Source of the DNA: Pandoraea terrae
Lineage (GTDB): Bacteria > Pseudomonadota > Gammaproteobacteria > Burkholderiales > Burkholderiaceae
Assembly: GCF_902459695.1 (NCBI RefSeq)
Contig: NZ_CABPRZ010000003.1
Span: 186,001 to 250,000 of the forward strand
Direction: 5' to 3'
DNA length: 64,000 nucleotides
Within the stretch, counting starts at the first letter, position 1. The number at the start of each line of letters is the position of its first letter. A model generated the notes under the pieces. That model was given only the letters and a program-made list of their open reading frames with translations. It made no database searches and was not told the DNA's origin. The position numbers and the translations under genes were made by a program. This document shows positions 48,535 through 60,214 of the stretch, in pieces.

Positions 48535-49380
48535 ATGTTTTCGATCATCATTCCGACGTGGAACAACCTTGCGTTGCTCCAGCTTTGCGTGCGCAGCATT
48601 CGCCAAAATTCATGCGCGCCGCACCAGATCATCGTGCACGTCAACGACGGCTCCGACGGTACGCTGGATTGGGTGCGGGCTGAAGGCATCGACCACACGG
48701 CATCGCCCGGCAACGTTGGTATCTGCTACGCCGTCAATCAGGCCGCGGCGCTGGCGCGTGAAACCTACATCGTCTATCTCAACGACGACATGTATTGCTG
48801 CCCGGGATGGGATCGCGCCTTGCTCGATCGTGCGGCGCAAATGACCGATACCGCATTCATGTTGTCCGGCACGATGATCGAACCGGTGGAAAGCGGCAAC
48901 CAGTGTGTCGTCGTGCATGATTTCGGACGCGATGTCGACAACTTCGACGAGGCGGCCTTGCTCGAGACATGCAAGACGCTGCGCAAACCGGATTGGTATG
49001 GCTCCACGTGGCCGCCCACGCTGGTCCACCGCGACTGGTGGTTCAAGGTTGGCGGCTACAGCACCGAGCTGAGTCCGGGCATGAGCAGCGACAACGACTT
49101 CTCGATGAAAATGTGGGCGGCAGGATGCCGGGTCTTCCTCGGCATCGGCGACAGCTTTGTCTACCACTTCCAGTGCAAGAGTACCGGCAGGATCGTGAAG
49201 AATGACGGCCGAGGCCAGTTCCTGCGCAAGTGGGGAATGACCCAGCGTACGTTTGATCGCTACTATCTGCAGCGAGGCAAGCCCGTGGCCGGCGGTCCGC
49301 GCGTGTTGCAGGAGCCGGCCGCCAGCCTCGCACTGCGGTGGGACCTGTTCCGCAGCCGGATCAAGCGCGCATTGGCGTGA
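48535..49380 (+). CDS. Family 2 glycosyltransferase
   Basis: A 281-residue GT-A-fold glycosyltransferase. It begins FSIIIPTWNNLALLQLCVRS. The nucleotide-sugar site is seen in NDGSDGTLDWV and the metal-binding DxD counterpart in YLNDDMYCCPGW. SSDNDFSMKMWAAGCRVFLG is a typical acceptor-side motif of family 2. No membrane helices are seen, so it is probably cytoplasmic or membrane-associated. The ATG at 48535 has AGGA about 8 bases upstream. It lies after dnaE by 74 bases and converges on a second family 2 gene; both may serve lipopolysaccharide or another surface glycan. Donor and acceptor are unknown. Confidence 0.85.
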   Translation: MFSIIIPTWNNLALLQLCVRSIRQNSCAPHQIIVHVNDGSDGTLDWVRAEGIDHTASPGNVGICYAVNQAAALARETYIVYLNDDMYCCPGWDRALLDRAAQMTDTAFMLSGTMIEPVESGNQCVVVHDFGRDVDNFDEAALLETCKTLRKPDWYGSTWPPTLVHRDWWFKVGGYSTELSPGMSSDNDFSMKMWAAGCRVFLGIGDSFVYHFQCKSTGRIVKNDGRGQFLRKWGMTQRTFDRYYLQRGKPVAGGPRVLQEPAASLALRWDLFRSRIKRALA

Positions 49381-49464
49381 ACAGGCACTCAATCGGCGCG
49401 ATATCTTGCCGCCGGTGATCGCCGCACGGCAACGCGTGCAGTGTCTGCGGACGTTGCCCGGCGA

Positions 49465-50250
49465 TTACCCGATGTTACCCGCCGCGCGACGCTGCTCGCG
49501 CCATATCAGCGACAGTTTGAGATAGCGGTAGTACGTATACTCCGCATTCGAGACCGCGAGCATGAAACCTTCCTGTCCGTCGAGGAAGCCAAGCCGGAAT
49601 ACGTAGGTTCGCAGAAAGGCCCAGAAGCCCTTGCCGATGGCCTTGCCGAGCGATGACCGTTTGCCCTGCTCGAACATCGTCTTTGCGCCTTCGGTCGAAT
49701 ACACATTGTTCTTGTCGAGTGCTTCGTGAAGGGTCGGGATGCTGATGTGAATCAGCGGGCCGTTGAGACTCCCGGTGGTGCCTTCCAGCTCGAGATGGGT
49801 ATGCGTGCGCACGTCGGTGAATCGGCCCTTGCCCCGACAGAACAGTCGGACGATGCGGTCGGGCCACCAGCCTGAGTGATTCATGAAGCGGCCGCAGAAA
49901 CTCGAGCGCCGCGGCGTCGAAAACGCGACATGCGTCGAGCCGCCGCGCAGCAGCGTCAGGATTTCTTCACGAAGCGCATCGCTGACCCGTTCGTCGGCGT
50001 CCAGGCACAGCACCCAATCGCTGGTGGCCTGCGCCAGTGCGCGATTCTTCTGCGGGCCGTCACCCGGCCAATCCGTTTCGAAGACGCGTGCCCCGAGTGC
50101 ACGGCAGATGTCTTGTGTGCCGTCCGTGCTGCCGGAGTCGAACACGATCACTTCACTGGCCCAGCCGCGTACGGACTCGATGCATGCGGAAATGTCGTGG
50201 GCTTCGTTCATGGCCACGACGATGACGCTCAGCGTGTATTGATTTTCCAT
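49465..50250 (-). CDS. Lipopolysaccharide core glycosyltransferase, WaaE/KdtX-like (family 2)
   Basis: A 261-residue family 2 glycosyltransferase resembling WaaE/KdtX, which adds glucose to heptose I of the lipopolysaccharide inner core. It begins LSVIVVAMNEAHDISACIES, with FDSGSTDGTQDICR and the DxD-type metal site LCLDADERVSD. The block FCGRFMNHSGWWPDRIVRLF and the C-terminal FRLGFLDGQEGFMLAVSNAE are strong markers of this group. The family identification is firm, but the exact acceptor cannot be told from the sequence. It ends 84 bases from the convergent glycosyltransferase and starts 12 bases after the recQ stop, so it may be transcribed from recQ. Confidence 0.85.
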   Translation of the reverse strand: MENQYTLSVIVVAMNEAHDISACIESVRGWASEVIVFDSGSTDGTQDICRALGARVFETDWPGDGPQKNRALAQATSDWVLCLDADERVSDALREEILTLLRGGSTHVAFSTPRRSSFCGRFMNHSGWWPDRIVRLFCRGKGRFTDVRTHTHLELEGTTGSLNGPLIHISIPTLHEALDKNNVYSTEGAKTMFEQGKRSSLGKAIGKGFWAFLRTYVFRLGFLDGQEGFMLAVSNAEYTYYRYLKLSLIWREQRRAAGNIG

Positions 50251-50262
50251 TTTCTTGTTGGT

Positions 50263-52074
<1,812 letters not shown>

Positions 52075-52312
52075 GGCCGGGAGTATACCGGCTTGCCGGG
52101 CGGGCAGGGGCGAGCTGCGCCGCCACACACCGCGAAATGCGCTGAAATTGCCCGGATTCGGAATAACCGCATCCGAACCTCGGACAAAACGACGCCAAAT
52201 GTTGGGGAAATATGCCCATTCAGGCGGAATGTCCCCTCGGGGCGCGCAGTGGCACACGGCGCGCACGGCCGGTAGTTTAGAATACCGGTTTTCCCGGCTG
52301 TCCCCCGAATAC

Positions 52313-54061
52313 ATGAATCCTCCTGCACAGGCCACCGGCCCGGTATTGCGACGTCTGCTCGGTTACCTGAAGCCCTATTGGGTCATGGGCGTATTCGCGA
52401 TTCTCGCGATGGCCATGGTCGCTGCCAGCGAAGCCGCCATTCCGGCCGTGCTCAAGCCCATCATGGACAAGGGTTTCTCGGGCCGCGACCCGTGGACCTT
52501 GTGGTTCGTGCCGGTGTCCGTGGTGGCGCTCGCGGTCGTTCGCGGGCTGTCGCAATACCTGGCCAACTACCTGCTTTCGTGGGTGTCGAACCGCGTGCTG
52601 CTCGACTTGCGCGTGCGCATGTTCGAGCGCATGTTGCATGCACCGGCGTCGTTCTATCAACGCGAAACCACCAGCACGTTGATCAATCAGATCGTTTTCG
52701 AGGTCAATCAGGTGCTCGGCGTGCTGACCACGGTGCTGATCACGCTCGTGCGCGACTCGCTGACGGTCGTTGGCCTGCTCGGCTACCTGTTCTACCTGAA
52801 TTGGCGCTTGACGCTGGTCATGGCGGTCATCCTGCCGACCATCGGCTTTCTCGTCAGCAAGATCAATCGTCGCCTGAGGCGCCTGAACCGCGAGCAGCAG
52901 ACGCTGACGAACGAGCTCTCCTACGTGGTCGAAGAGGCGGTCGCCGGCTACAAGGTGGTCAAGATCCACAACGGCGAGGAATACGAAAGGCGTCGTTTCG
53001 ACAGCATGACGGCGCGCCTGCGCGGATATGCCATGCGCGTCACGGTGTCCGGCGGCCTGGCGCAGCCGATCACGCAAATGCTCGCGTCGCTCGCGCTCGC
53101 CGTCGTGATCACGGTTGCCATGATTCAGTCCACGACGGGCGAACTGACGGTCGGGGGCTTTACTGCATTCGTGACCGCCATGCTATTGGTTGTGTCACCG
53201 CTCAAGCATTTGATCGACGTCAATCAGCCGCTGCAGCGGGGCATGACGGCCGCCGAACTGATTTTCCAGCTGATGGACGCCGAGGTCGAGCCAACCGGCG
53301 GCACGCGTACCCTCGAGCGCGCCCGCGGCAAGGTCACGTTCGATCACGTGGGTTTCCACTATGGTGCCTCCGCCGTGCCCACGCTCGGCGACATTTCGCT
53401 CGATGTCAGGCCCGGCGAAATGGTGGCGCTGGTGGGCCCGTCGGGCAGCGGCAAGACCACGCTGGTCAATCTGGTCCCGCGTTTCTTCGACGCGACCGGC
53501 GGGCAGATTCGCCTCGACGACATTCCGCTGGCTGAATTGCGCTTGCCCGATTTGCGGCGGCAGATCGCGTTCGTGAGCCAGGACGTCGTGTTGTTTAACG
53601 ATACCGTGGCGGCCAATGTCGCCTACGGCCAGACGATTGACCTGCCTCGCGTGGAGGCTGCGCTGAAGGCGGCCAACCTGCGCGATGCGGTGGCCGTGAT
53701 GCCGCAAGGCCTGGAAACCTTGATCGGTGACAACGGCATGCGGCTGTCAGGCGGCCAGCGCCAGCGCCTGGCCATCGCGCGCGCGATTTACAAGGATGCG
53801 CCGATCCTGATTCTCGACGAGGCAACCTCGGCGCTCGACTCCGAGTCCGAGCGCCATGTCCAGGCGGCCCTCGAAGTGCTGATGGAAGGCCGCACCACCC
53901 TCGTCATCGCGCATCGTCTGTCGACGATCGAACGCGCCGACCGCATCGTCGTGTTGGAACGGGGCAGTATCGTGGAGCAGGGCTCGCACCACGAATTGCT
54001 GGCGCATAATGGGCTTTACGCGCATCTGCACCGCATCCAGTACGCCCAGAACGAGGCGTGA
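52313..54061 (+). CDS. msbA: Lipid A/phospholipid flippase MsbA (ABC transporter)
   Basis: A 582-residue half-transporter that dimerises and flips lipid A-core across the inner membrane. Six hydrophobic helices (about 20-310) are followed by a nucleotide-binding domain with Walker [10 protein letters not shown] (375-383), signature [14 protein letters not shown], Walker [13 protein letters not shown] and the H-loop IAHRLSTI. The length equals E. coli MsbA (582). The start ATG 52313 begins [27 protein letters not shown] at about 52278 could be its -10 box. lpxK, its usual neighbour in other bacteria, is not here. Confidence 0.94.
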   Translation: MNPPAQATGPVLRRLLGYLKPYWVMGVFAILAMAMVAASEAAIPAVLKPIMDKGFSGRDPWTLWFVPVSVVALAVVRGLSQYLANYLLSWVSNRVLLDLRVRMFERMLHAPASFYQRETTSTLINQIVFEVNQVLGVLTTVLITLVRDSLTVVGLLGYLFYLNWRLTLVMAVILPTIGFLVSKINRRLRRLNREQQTLTNELSYVVEEAVAGYKVVKIHNGEEYERRRFDSMTARLRGYAMRVTVSGGLAQPITQMLASLALAVVITVAMIQSTTGELTVGGFTAFVTAMLLVVSPLKHLIDVNQPLQRGMTAAELIFQLMDAEVEPTGGTRTLERARGKVTFDHVGFHYGASAVPTLGDISLDVRPGEMVALVGPSGSGKTTLVNLVPRFFDATGGQIRLDDIPLAELRLPDLRRQIAFVSQDVVLFNDTVAANVAYGQTIDLPRVEAALKAANLRDAVAVMPQGLETLIGDNGMRLSGGQRQRLAIARAIYKDAPILILDEATSALDSESERHVQAALEVLMEGRTTLVIAHRLSTIERADRIVVLERGSIVEQGSHHELLAHNGLYAHLHRIQYAQNEA

Positions 54062-54121
54062 CTGCGTCCTGGCGGCAACGGCTTTCCGGCGTGCCGCCCG
54101 GCGTCCAACCAGGAGCCTTCG

Positions 54122-54700
54122 ATGACCTATCCGATCAGCCGTTTCCCGGTCCCTGACCTGAAGTCATTGCCCGCCGACATTCGTGCGCGCATCGACGAAG
54201 TCCAGGAGAAGGCCGGTTTCATTCCGAACGTCTTCCTGACGCTGGCGCACCGGCCCGATGAATTCCGCGCCTTCTTCGCCTATCATGACGCGCTCATGCT
54301 GCGAGGCGGCAATCTGTCGAAGGGCGAGCGCGAGATGATCGTGGTGGCGACCAGTGCCGCGAACCAGTGCCTGTACTGCGTGGTCGCACACGGCGCGCTC
54401 GTGCGCATTTACGAGAAGCAGCCGTTGCTGGCCGACCAGATCGCGGTCAACTACCTCAAGGCGGATCTGAGCCCGCGCCAGCGCGCCATTCTCGCGTTTG
54501 CGATGAAGGTCTGCGAGCGCTCGGGCGAGGTGGGCGACGACGATTACGAGGCCCTGCGCGCCCACGGTCTTGACGACGAGGATATCTGGGACATCGCCGG
54601 CATTACCGCATTCTTCGGCATGTCGAACCGCATCGCCAATGCGATTTCGATGCGCCCCAACGACGAGTTCTTCCTGATGGGCCGCGTGCCGCGCGAATAA
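54122..54700 (+). CDS. Peroxidase-related CMD-family protein
   Basis: A 192-residue protein of the carboxymuconolactone decarboxylase/AhpD superfamily, of the uncharacterised peroxidase-related type. The redox motif is C83-LY-C86 followed by VVAH90, the alkylhydroperoxidase pattern. The N-terminal PVPDLKSLPADIRARIDEVQ and KAGFIPNVFLTLAHRPDEFR are typical of this branch, and so is the C-terminal NRIANAISMRPNDEFFLMGR. It sits 60 bases after msbA and 45 before rfbB in the same direction, so it may share their transcript, though its function (peroxide or thiol redox) is not obviously linked to surface glycan synthesis. Confidence 0.88.
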   Translation: MTYPISRFPVPDLKSLPADIRARIDEVQEKAGFIPNVFLTLAHRPDEFRAFFAYHDALMLRGGNLSKGEREMIVVATSAANQCLYCVVAHGALVRIYEKQPLLADQIAVNYLKADLSPRQRAILAFAMKVCERSGEVGDDDYEALRAHGLDDEDIWDIAGITAFFGMSNRIANAISMRPNDEFFLMGRVPRE

Positions 54701-54745
54701 TCGGGCCCACTCCGACAACGCATTCGATTCTTAGAACAGGAACCT

Positions 54746-55837
54746 ATGATCTTCGTGACAGGTGGCGCCGGTTTCATCGGCGCGAATTTCGTGCTCGACT
54801 GGCTCAAGCAGAACGACGAGCCCGTGCTGACACTCGACAAGTTGACCTACGCAGGCAATCTGGCGAACCTGGCAAGTCTTGAGGGCGACGCGCGCCACGC
54901 GTTCGCGCAGGTCGATATCTGCGATCGGGCGGCGCTGGACGCGCTATATGCGGAACACCGTCCTCGCGCCGTGCTGCATTTCGCGGCAGAAAGCCACGTC
55001 GACCGTTCGATTCACGGTCCCGGGGCGTTCGTGCAAACGAACGTGGTGGGCACCTTTACGATGCTCGAGGCGGTCCGCGCCTACTGGTCGGGTCTGGCGG
55101 GGGAGGCGCGCGAGATGTTCCGCTTCCTGCACGTGTCGACGGACGAAGTCTACGGTTCGCTCGGCCCAGATGACGCGGCGTTCTCGGAAGTTACGCCTTA
55201 CGCGCCGAACAGCCCGTACTCGGCGTCGAAGGCCGGCTCGGACCATCTCGTTCGCGCCTACCATCACACCTATGGCTTGCCGGTGCTGACGACCAACTGC
55301 TCGAACAATTACGGTCCGTACCAGTTCCCCGAGAAGCTGATTCCGCTGGTCATCGCCAATGCGCTCGACGGCCAGCCGCTGCCGATCTACGGCGACGGCA
55401 GCAATGTGCGCGACTGGCTCTATGTCGGCGACCACTGCACCGCGATCCGCGCCGTGCTGGCCAAGGGCCGGCCGGGCGAGGTGTACAACGTGGGCGGTTG
55501 GAACGAGCAGACCAACCTGACCGTCGTCAAAACACTGTGCCAGGTGCTCGATGAGATTTCACCGCGCAGCGATGGTGCGTCGTATGCGACGCAGATCACC
55601 TTTGTGAAGGATCGTCCGGGACACGACCGGCGGTACGCGATCGATGCACGCAAGATCGAGCGCGAACTGGGCTGGCGCCCGGCCGAGACGTTCGAGACTG
55701 GGCTGCGCAAGACGATCGAGTGGTATCTCGCGAATGGCGAGTGGGTGCGCCAGATTCGTTCGGGCGAGTACCAGCACTGGATCGAAACGCATTACCGGAA
55801 TCGTGACGCGGCACACCCCGCCAAGGAGGGCGCATGA
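54746..55837 (+). CDS. rfbB: dTDP-glucose 4,6-dehydratase RfbB (RmlB)
   Basis: A 363-residue short-chain-dehydrogenase-type enzyme, second step of dTDP-L-rhamnose synthesis. The NAD-binding motif TGGAGFIG has glycines at 6, 9 and 12; the catalytic Y158-xxx-K162 is in [10 protein letters not shown], and [10 protein letters not shown] carries the TDE triad typical of RmlB. The C-terminal block [20 protein letters not shown] is also diagnostic. The length matches the family (355-365). A ribosome binding site (AGGA) lies just upstream. The stop overlaps the rfbA start (ATGA), so rfbB-rfbA-rfbC form an operon. Confidence 0.96.
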   Translation: MIFVTGGAGFIGANFVLDWLKQNDEPVLTLDKLTYAGNLANLASLEGDARHAFAQVDICDRAALDALYAEHRPRAVLHFAAESHVDRSIHGPGAFVQTNVVGTFTMLEAVRAYWSGLAGEAREMFRFLHVSTDEVYGSLGPDDAAFSEVTPYAPNSPYSASKAGSDHLVRAYHHTYGLPVLTTNCSNNYGPYQFPEKLIPLVIANALDGQPLPIYGDGSNVRDWLYVGDHCTAIRAVLAKGRPGEVYNVGGWNEQTNLTVVKTLCQVLDEISPRSDGASYATQITFVKDRPGHDRRYAIDARKIERELGWRPAETFETGLRKTIEWYLANGEWVRQIRSGEYQHWIETHYRNRDAAHPAKEGA

Positions 55838-56727
55838 CGGTCTCGCGCAAGGGCATCATTCTCGCCGGCGGGTCCGGCACGCGGCTGTATCCGGCGACAC
55901 TGGCCGTCTCCAAGCAATTGCTGCCGGTGTACGACAAGCCGATGATCTATTACCCGCTGACGACGCTTATGTTGGCGGGTATTCGCGACATCCTGATCAT
56001 CTCGACGCCGCAGGACACGCCGCGCTTCGAGCAGTTGCTCGGCGATGGCGCGCAATGGGGGCTCAATCTCCAGTACGCCGTTCAGCCTTCGCCGGATGGT
56101 CTCGCACAGGCCTTCCTTATTGGCGCGGACTTCATTGGCCGTGACCCTTGCGCGCTGGTGCTGGGGGACAATCTCTTCTACGGGCATGATTTTGCCGCGC
56201 TGCTGGCTGCGGCGAACCGGCAGACGTCGGGCGCATCGGTGTTCGCCTATCGCGTGCATGATCCCGAGCGCTACGGGGTCGTCACGTTCGATGACAACGG
56301 GCGTGCGATCGAACTGGTCGAGAAGCCGAAGGAGCCGAAGTCGCGCTACGCCGTGACGGGCTTGTATTTCTGCGACAACGAAGTGATCGACATCGCGCGC
56401 AGCATTACGCCGTCGGCGCGCGGCGAGCTTGAGATCACGGACGTGAACAACGAGTACTTGCGCCGCGGGCAACTCAATGTCCAGATCATGGGGCGGGGTT
56501 ACGCATGGCTCGATACCGGTACGCACGAGTCGATGCTCGAGGCGAGCCAGTTCATTCACACGATCGAAAGCCGCCAGGGCCTGAAGGTTGCGTGTCCGGA
56601 GGAAATTGCGTTCCGTCGCGGTTGGATCGACGCGCAAACGATCGAAAGGCTGGCCCAGCCGCTTGCCAAGACCGGCTACGGCCAATACCTGCTCGCGTTG
56701 CTCCGTGAGAAGGTCTACGATTTCTAA
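55834..56727 (+). CDS. rfbA: Glucose-1-phosphate thymidylyltransferase RfbA (RmlA)
   Basis: A 297-residue nucleotidyltransferase that makes dTDP-glucose, the first step of dTDP-rhamnose synthesis. It begins [20 protein letters not shown], the nucleotide-binding signature, followed by [41 protein letters not shown] and [13 protein letters not shown] are conserved active-site blocks. The length is that of the family (about 290). It is coupled to rfbB by a four-base overlap and precedes rfbC by 13 bases. Confidence 0.97.
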   Translation: MTVSRKGIILAGGSGTRLYPATLAVSKQLLPVYDKPMIYYPLTTLMLAGIRDILIISTPQDTPRFEQLLGDGAQWGLNLQYAVQPSPDGLAQAFLIGADFIGRDPCALVLGDNLFYGHDFAALLAAANRQTSGASVFAYRVHDPERYGVVTFDDNGRAIELVEKPKEPKSRYAVTGLYFCDNEVIDIARSITPSARGELEITDVNNEYLRRGQLNVQIMGRGYAWLDTGTHESMLEASQFIHTIESRQGLKVACPEEIAFRRGWIDAQTIERLAQPLAKTGYGQYLLALLREKVYDF

Positions 56728-56740
56728 ATTCCCGATTGCA

Positions 56741-57301
56741 ATGAAAGTCACGCCTACCCGTATCGCCGACGTGTTGATCATTGAACCGCAAGTGTTCGGT
56801 GACGCGCGCGGCCATTTCTTCGAAAGTTTCAATCAGCGCCGTTTCAACGAGGCGTTGGGCCGTGAGGCAGTGTTCGTGCAGGACAATCAGTCGCGCTCGG
56901 TGCGTGGCGTGCTGCGCGGGCTTCACTATCAGGTCCGGCAACCGCAGGGCAAGCTGGTGCGCGTGCTCGACGGTGAAATCCATGACGTGGCCGTCGATAT
57001 CCGCCCTGCGTCGCCGACCTTCGGTCAGTGGGTCGCGGAAGTGTTGAGCGCGGAGAACCGCAAGCAATTGTGGATTCCCGCGGGATTCGCCCATGGCTTC
57101 GTCGTCACGTCCGAGCGGGCGGAAGTGCTGTACAAGACGACCGACTACTGGGCGCCGCAACATGAGCGCTGCATTCGCTGGGACGATCCCGATCTTGCAA
57201 TCCCCTGGCCGCTCGAGGGGCCGCAAGGCGCCATTACGCCGATCGTCTCCGACAAGGACAAGCTCGGCATGGCATTCGCCGATTTCACGCCGGAAGACTG
57301 A
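56741..57301 (+). CDS. rfbC: dTDP-4-dehydrorhamnose 3,5-epimerase RfbC (RmlC)
   Basis: A 186-residue cupin enzyme, third step of dTDP-rhamnose synthesis. The catalytic His62 is in LRGLHYQ, the partner acidic residue is in VAVDIRP, and the active-site tyrosine is in YKTTDYW. QDNQSRSVRGVLRG and IPAGFAHGFVV are family signatures. The ATG at 56741 (MKVTPTRIADVLI) is chosen over a longer frame that overlaps rfbA. The reductase gene rfbD, which completes the pathway and often ends this operon, does not follow; the next gene faces the other way. Confidence 0.96.
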   Translation: MKVTPTRIADVLIIEPQVFGDARGHFFESFNQRRFNEALGREAVFVQDNQSRSVRGVLRGLHYQVRQPQGKLVRVLDGEIHDVAVDIRPASPTFGQWVAEVLSAENRKQLWIPAGFAHGFVVTSERAEVLYKTTDYWAPQHERCIRWDDPDLAIPWPLEGPQGAITPIVSDKDKLGMAFADFTPED

Positions 57302-57343
57302 GCGCCGGTCGTCGATTCTGCCGATATCGCCGATACCGCGGGC

Positions 57344-58546
57344 TCAAGCTGACGGCGTGTCGTCCAACGCCAATAGCGGCCGCACCCGGCGCAGTCCGAA
57401 GTGTGCCGCCAGCGCTGCCGCGACTTCGGTGCGCGCCGCTGCTGCCTGCGTATCGGAAAGCGCGGGCGCGTTGCCGAATGTCAGGTCGATTTCCATGCCG
57501 TTGTCGAGGTAGTGCGGCGTCAAATCCACAAGCGCGAGCCCTCGGCTGTCGCAAAGGGACTGCGCGAATGCCGTCAGCGTCGGGCGCGACGGCCAGTCCC
57601 GCTGCGCGGTGCCCTTCGTATCGCTTTCGGGATCGATATGCACCAGCACGTCGAGGACTTGCGGGTCGGTCATGACGGCATTGCGCGCTTGCTCGGCGAT
57701 ATAGTGACCTTCCGACACCGAGATATGCGGATCGACCAGCAGATGCACGTCGACGACGGCCTGGTCACCCATTTTCCGCGTGCGAAGACTGTCAAGCCCC
57801 CGCACGCCGGGCGTGCCGAGCAGCCGGGCACGCATGCGTTCGATGTCGGCATCGTCCACACCGCGATCGATCAGGTCCTGCAATGAATTCCAGCCGAACT
57901 TCCAGCCCATGCGGCCGATCATCAGGCCGACCAGCGCGGCGGCGGCGGGATCGAGGACGCGGTATCCGGCGAGATTGCCGAGAATCCCGAAGGCGACGAC
58001 GAGCGAGGAAGCCGCATCCGAACGTGCGTGCCAGGCATTTGCGACAAGCATGGCGGAGCGCACGCGCTGCGCTTCACGCAGCATGTAGCGGAACAGTCCC
58101 TCCTTGCCGACCAGTACGATGAGCGCCACAACCAGTGCCGAGACATGCACGGCGGGAATGTCTTCGGGGTGCAGCAGCCGTTCGATGCCACGCCACAGCA
58201 TGCCGGCGCCGACCGCGAGCAGGACGCCGCCGAGAAACAGCGACGCGGCGTTTTCGTACCGGCTGTGGCCGTAAGGATGATCGGCGTCGGGGCCGCGCTC
58301 GCTGCCGCGCGTGGCTGCGAGCACGACAAAGTCCGACACGATGTCGGACAGCGAATGAATACCGTCGGCAATCAGTGCCTGCGAGCGGGCCATGATGCCG
58401 ATGACGATCTGGGCGGCGGTCAGGACGACGTTGACCCAGATGCTGACCCAGGTGGAGCGTCGCGCGACGGCATGCTTATGGTCGGAGGGCGACGTGCCGG
58501 CAACGGCGGCGTGAGGCGATGAAGTGTCGAGCGGAGCGTGTGCCAT
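57344..58546 (-). CDS. Cation diffusion facilitator family metal transporter
   Basis: A roughly 400-residue CDF (zinc/iron/manganese exporter) protein. Six hydrophobic helices lie within about 30-225, with the metal site expected from IADGIHSLSDIVSDF in helix 2 and WHARSDAASS in helix 5. The C-terminal cytoplasmic ferredoxin-like domain (from about 230; VVDVHLLVDPHISVSEGHYI) senses metal. A further C-terminal extension of about 90 residues (from about 310) is longer than in FieF/YiiP (300 residues) and carries no recognised motif. The start is uncertain: ATG 58546 is chosen, ATG 58552 and GTG 58573 are in frame. It converges on rfbC and follows rng on the same strand. Confidence 0.88.
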   Translation of the reverse strand: MAHAPLDTSSPHAAVAGTSPSDHKHAVARRSTWVSIWVNVVLTAAQIVIGIMARSQALIADGIHSLSDIVSDFVVLAATRGSERGPDADHPYGHSRYENAASLFLGGVLLAVGAGMLWRGIERLLHPEDIPAVHVSALVVALIVLVGKEGLFRYMLREAQRVRSAMLVANAWHARSDAASSLVVAFGILGNLAGYRVLDPAAAALVGLMIGRMGWKFGWNSLQDLIDRGVDDADIERMRARLLGTPGVRGLDSLRTRKMGDQAVVDVHLLVDPHISVSEGHYIAEQARNAVMTDPQVLDVLVHIDPESDTKGTAQRDWPSRPTLTAFAQSLCDSRGLALVDLTPHYLDNGMEIDLTFGNAPALSDTQAAAARTEVAAALAAHFGLRRVRPLLALDDTPSA

Positions 58547-58589
58547 GGGCATTGGGGGCAGGCCGCCCGGCACAAGGCCGGGCGTGCTG

Positions 58590-60059
58590 TCACATCAGAA
58601 TGATGTCGTACTGTTCCTGATGAAACGACGATTCGACTTGCAAGGAAACCGGCTTGCCGATGAAGTCGATCAGCATCGCGAGGTGTTGCGATTCCTCTTC
58701 GAGGAACAGATCGACGACCGTCTGCGAGGCAATCAGGCGGAACTCGCGCGGATTGAACTGGCGCGATTCGCGCAGGATCTCACGCAGGATGTCGTAACAC
58801 AACGTACGCGGCGTCTTGACCTGGCCCTTGCCCGCGCAGATCGCGCACGGTTCGCACAGCACGTGCGCGAGCGATTCGCGCGTGCGCTTGCGGGTCATCT
58901 CCACCAGTCCCAATTGCGAGAAACCGTTCACCGTGATGCGTGTACGGTCGCGCGAGAGCGCCTTCTTGAGCTCGGCCAGCACGGAGTCGCGATGATCCGC
59001 GCTTTCCATGTCGATGAAGTCGATGATGATGATGCCGCCGAGGTTTCGCAGCCGCAACTGGCGCGCGATCATCAGCGCGGCTTCGAGGTTCGTCTTGAAG
59101 ATGGTGTCATCGAAATTGCGCGCGCCGACATAGCCGCCCGTATTGACGTCAATGGTCGTCATCGCCTCGGTCTGGTCGATCATCAGATACCCGCCGGACT
59201 TCAGGTCGACACGGCGCGACAACGCCCGCTCGATTTCCGTTTCGACGTTATACAGGTCGAACAGCGGCCGCTCGCCGGTGTAGTGCGTGAGCTTGCCGAG
59301 CACGGCCGGCGTGTAGGCCGTCGCGAATTCGGTCAGGCGCGCGAACGTTTCGCGCGAGTCGACGAGGATCTTGCCCGTATCCTCATGCACGAAATCACGC
59401 AGCACGCGCTGCGCCAGATTCAGATCCTGATAGAGCAGCGCCGGGCCCGGCGTGCGCGTGCTTTCTTCGCCGATGGTCTGCCAGGACTTGCGCAGATAGG
59501 CGATATCGTTGGACAGTTCGGCATCGTCCGCGTCTTCGGCGATCGTGCGCACGATGAATCCGCCTTTCTCGTCGGCAGGCACCAGCGACTGGATCTTGTT
59601 GCGCAGCGCCTCGCGCTCGGCTTCGCTTTCGATCCGCTGCGAAATGCCGATATGCGCCTCCTGCGGCAGATACACCAACGTGCGTCCGGCGATACTGACC
59701 TGCGTGGACAGGCGCGCGCCCTTCGTGCCGATCGGGTCCTTGATGACCTGAACCATCAGCGTCTGACCCTCGAACACCGTTTTCTCGATCGGTGGTTGCG
59801 GGTGAGCCGTCGACGTATCGTGCCCGTTACGCGGATGCCAGATGTCGGCAACGTGAAGGAATGCCGCGCGTTCCAGCCCGATGTCGATGAAGGCGGACTG
59901 CATGCCGGGCAACACGCGCACGACCTTGCCGAGATAGATGTTGCCCACGAGCCCGCGCGATAGCGTGCGCTCGATATGCAGCTCCTGTACGGCGCCCAAC
60001 TGCATCAGCGCGACCCGCGTTTCTTGCGGGGTGATGTTGACGAGAATGTCTTCGTTCAT
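58590..60059 (-). CDS. rng: Ribonuclease G
   Basis: A 489-residue endoribonuclease, the same length as E. coli RNase G, that trims the 16S rRNA 5' end and cuts AU-rich mRNAs. The N-terminal S1 domain (about 35-125) shows GNIYLGKVVRVLPGMQSAFI. The DNase I-like catalytic domain contains the metal site IIIIDFIDM with its paired acidic residues. The zinc-link, which joins subunits, is CEPCAICAGKG. It lacks the long scaffold tail of RNase E. The ATG at 60059 (MNEDILVNITPQETR) is the canonical start. The maf-type gene lies 155 bases upstream on the same strand, an association also seen in enterobacteria (yhdE-rng). Confidence 0.95.
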   Translation of the reverse strand: MNEDILVNITPQETRVALMQLGAVQELHIERTLSRGLVGNIYLGKVVRVLPGMQSAFIDIGLERAAFLHVADIWHPRNGHDTSTAHPQPPIEKTVFEGQTLMVQVIKDPIGTKGARLSTQVSIAGRTLVYLPQEAHIGISQRIESEAEREALRNKIQSLVPADEKGGFIVRTIAEDADDAELSNDIAYLRKSWQTIGEESTRTPGPALLYQDLNLAQRVLRDFVHEDTGKILVDSRETFARLTEFATAYTPAVLGKLTHYTGERPLFDLYNVETEIERALSRRVDLKSGGYLMIDQTEAMTTIDVNTGGYVGARNFDDTIFKTNLEAALMIARQLRLRNLGGIIIIDFIDMESADHRDSVLAELKKALSRDRTRITVNGFSQLGLVEMTRKRTRESLAHVLCEPCAICAGKGQVKTPRTLCYDILREILRESRQFNPREFRLIASQTVVDLFLEEESQHLAMLIDFIGKPVSLQVESSFHQEQYDIILM

Positions 60060-60214
60060 AAGTGGTGGCGAAGGCGTGCCGGACAATGCCCGGCGTGAGG
60101 CCCGTGTGGCGTGACAGCAGGCGCGGCGCCTACGCCATGTGCGTGGGGCGGTGCGCGCCGTCCCGCAACAGCGGCGCTAAACGATGTTGCTTCGCAGCAA
60201 ACGGACGGGAACGA

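Noticed and set aside
52075-52335. N-terminal extension of RecQ to 52335, and of MsbA back to 52073
   Set aside because: The two would overlap each other head-on across the shared promoter region; both proteins have normal family starts at 52074 and 52313.
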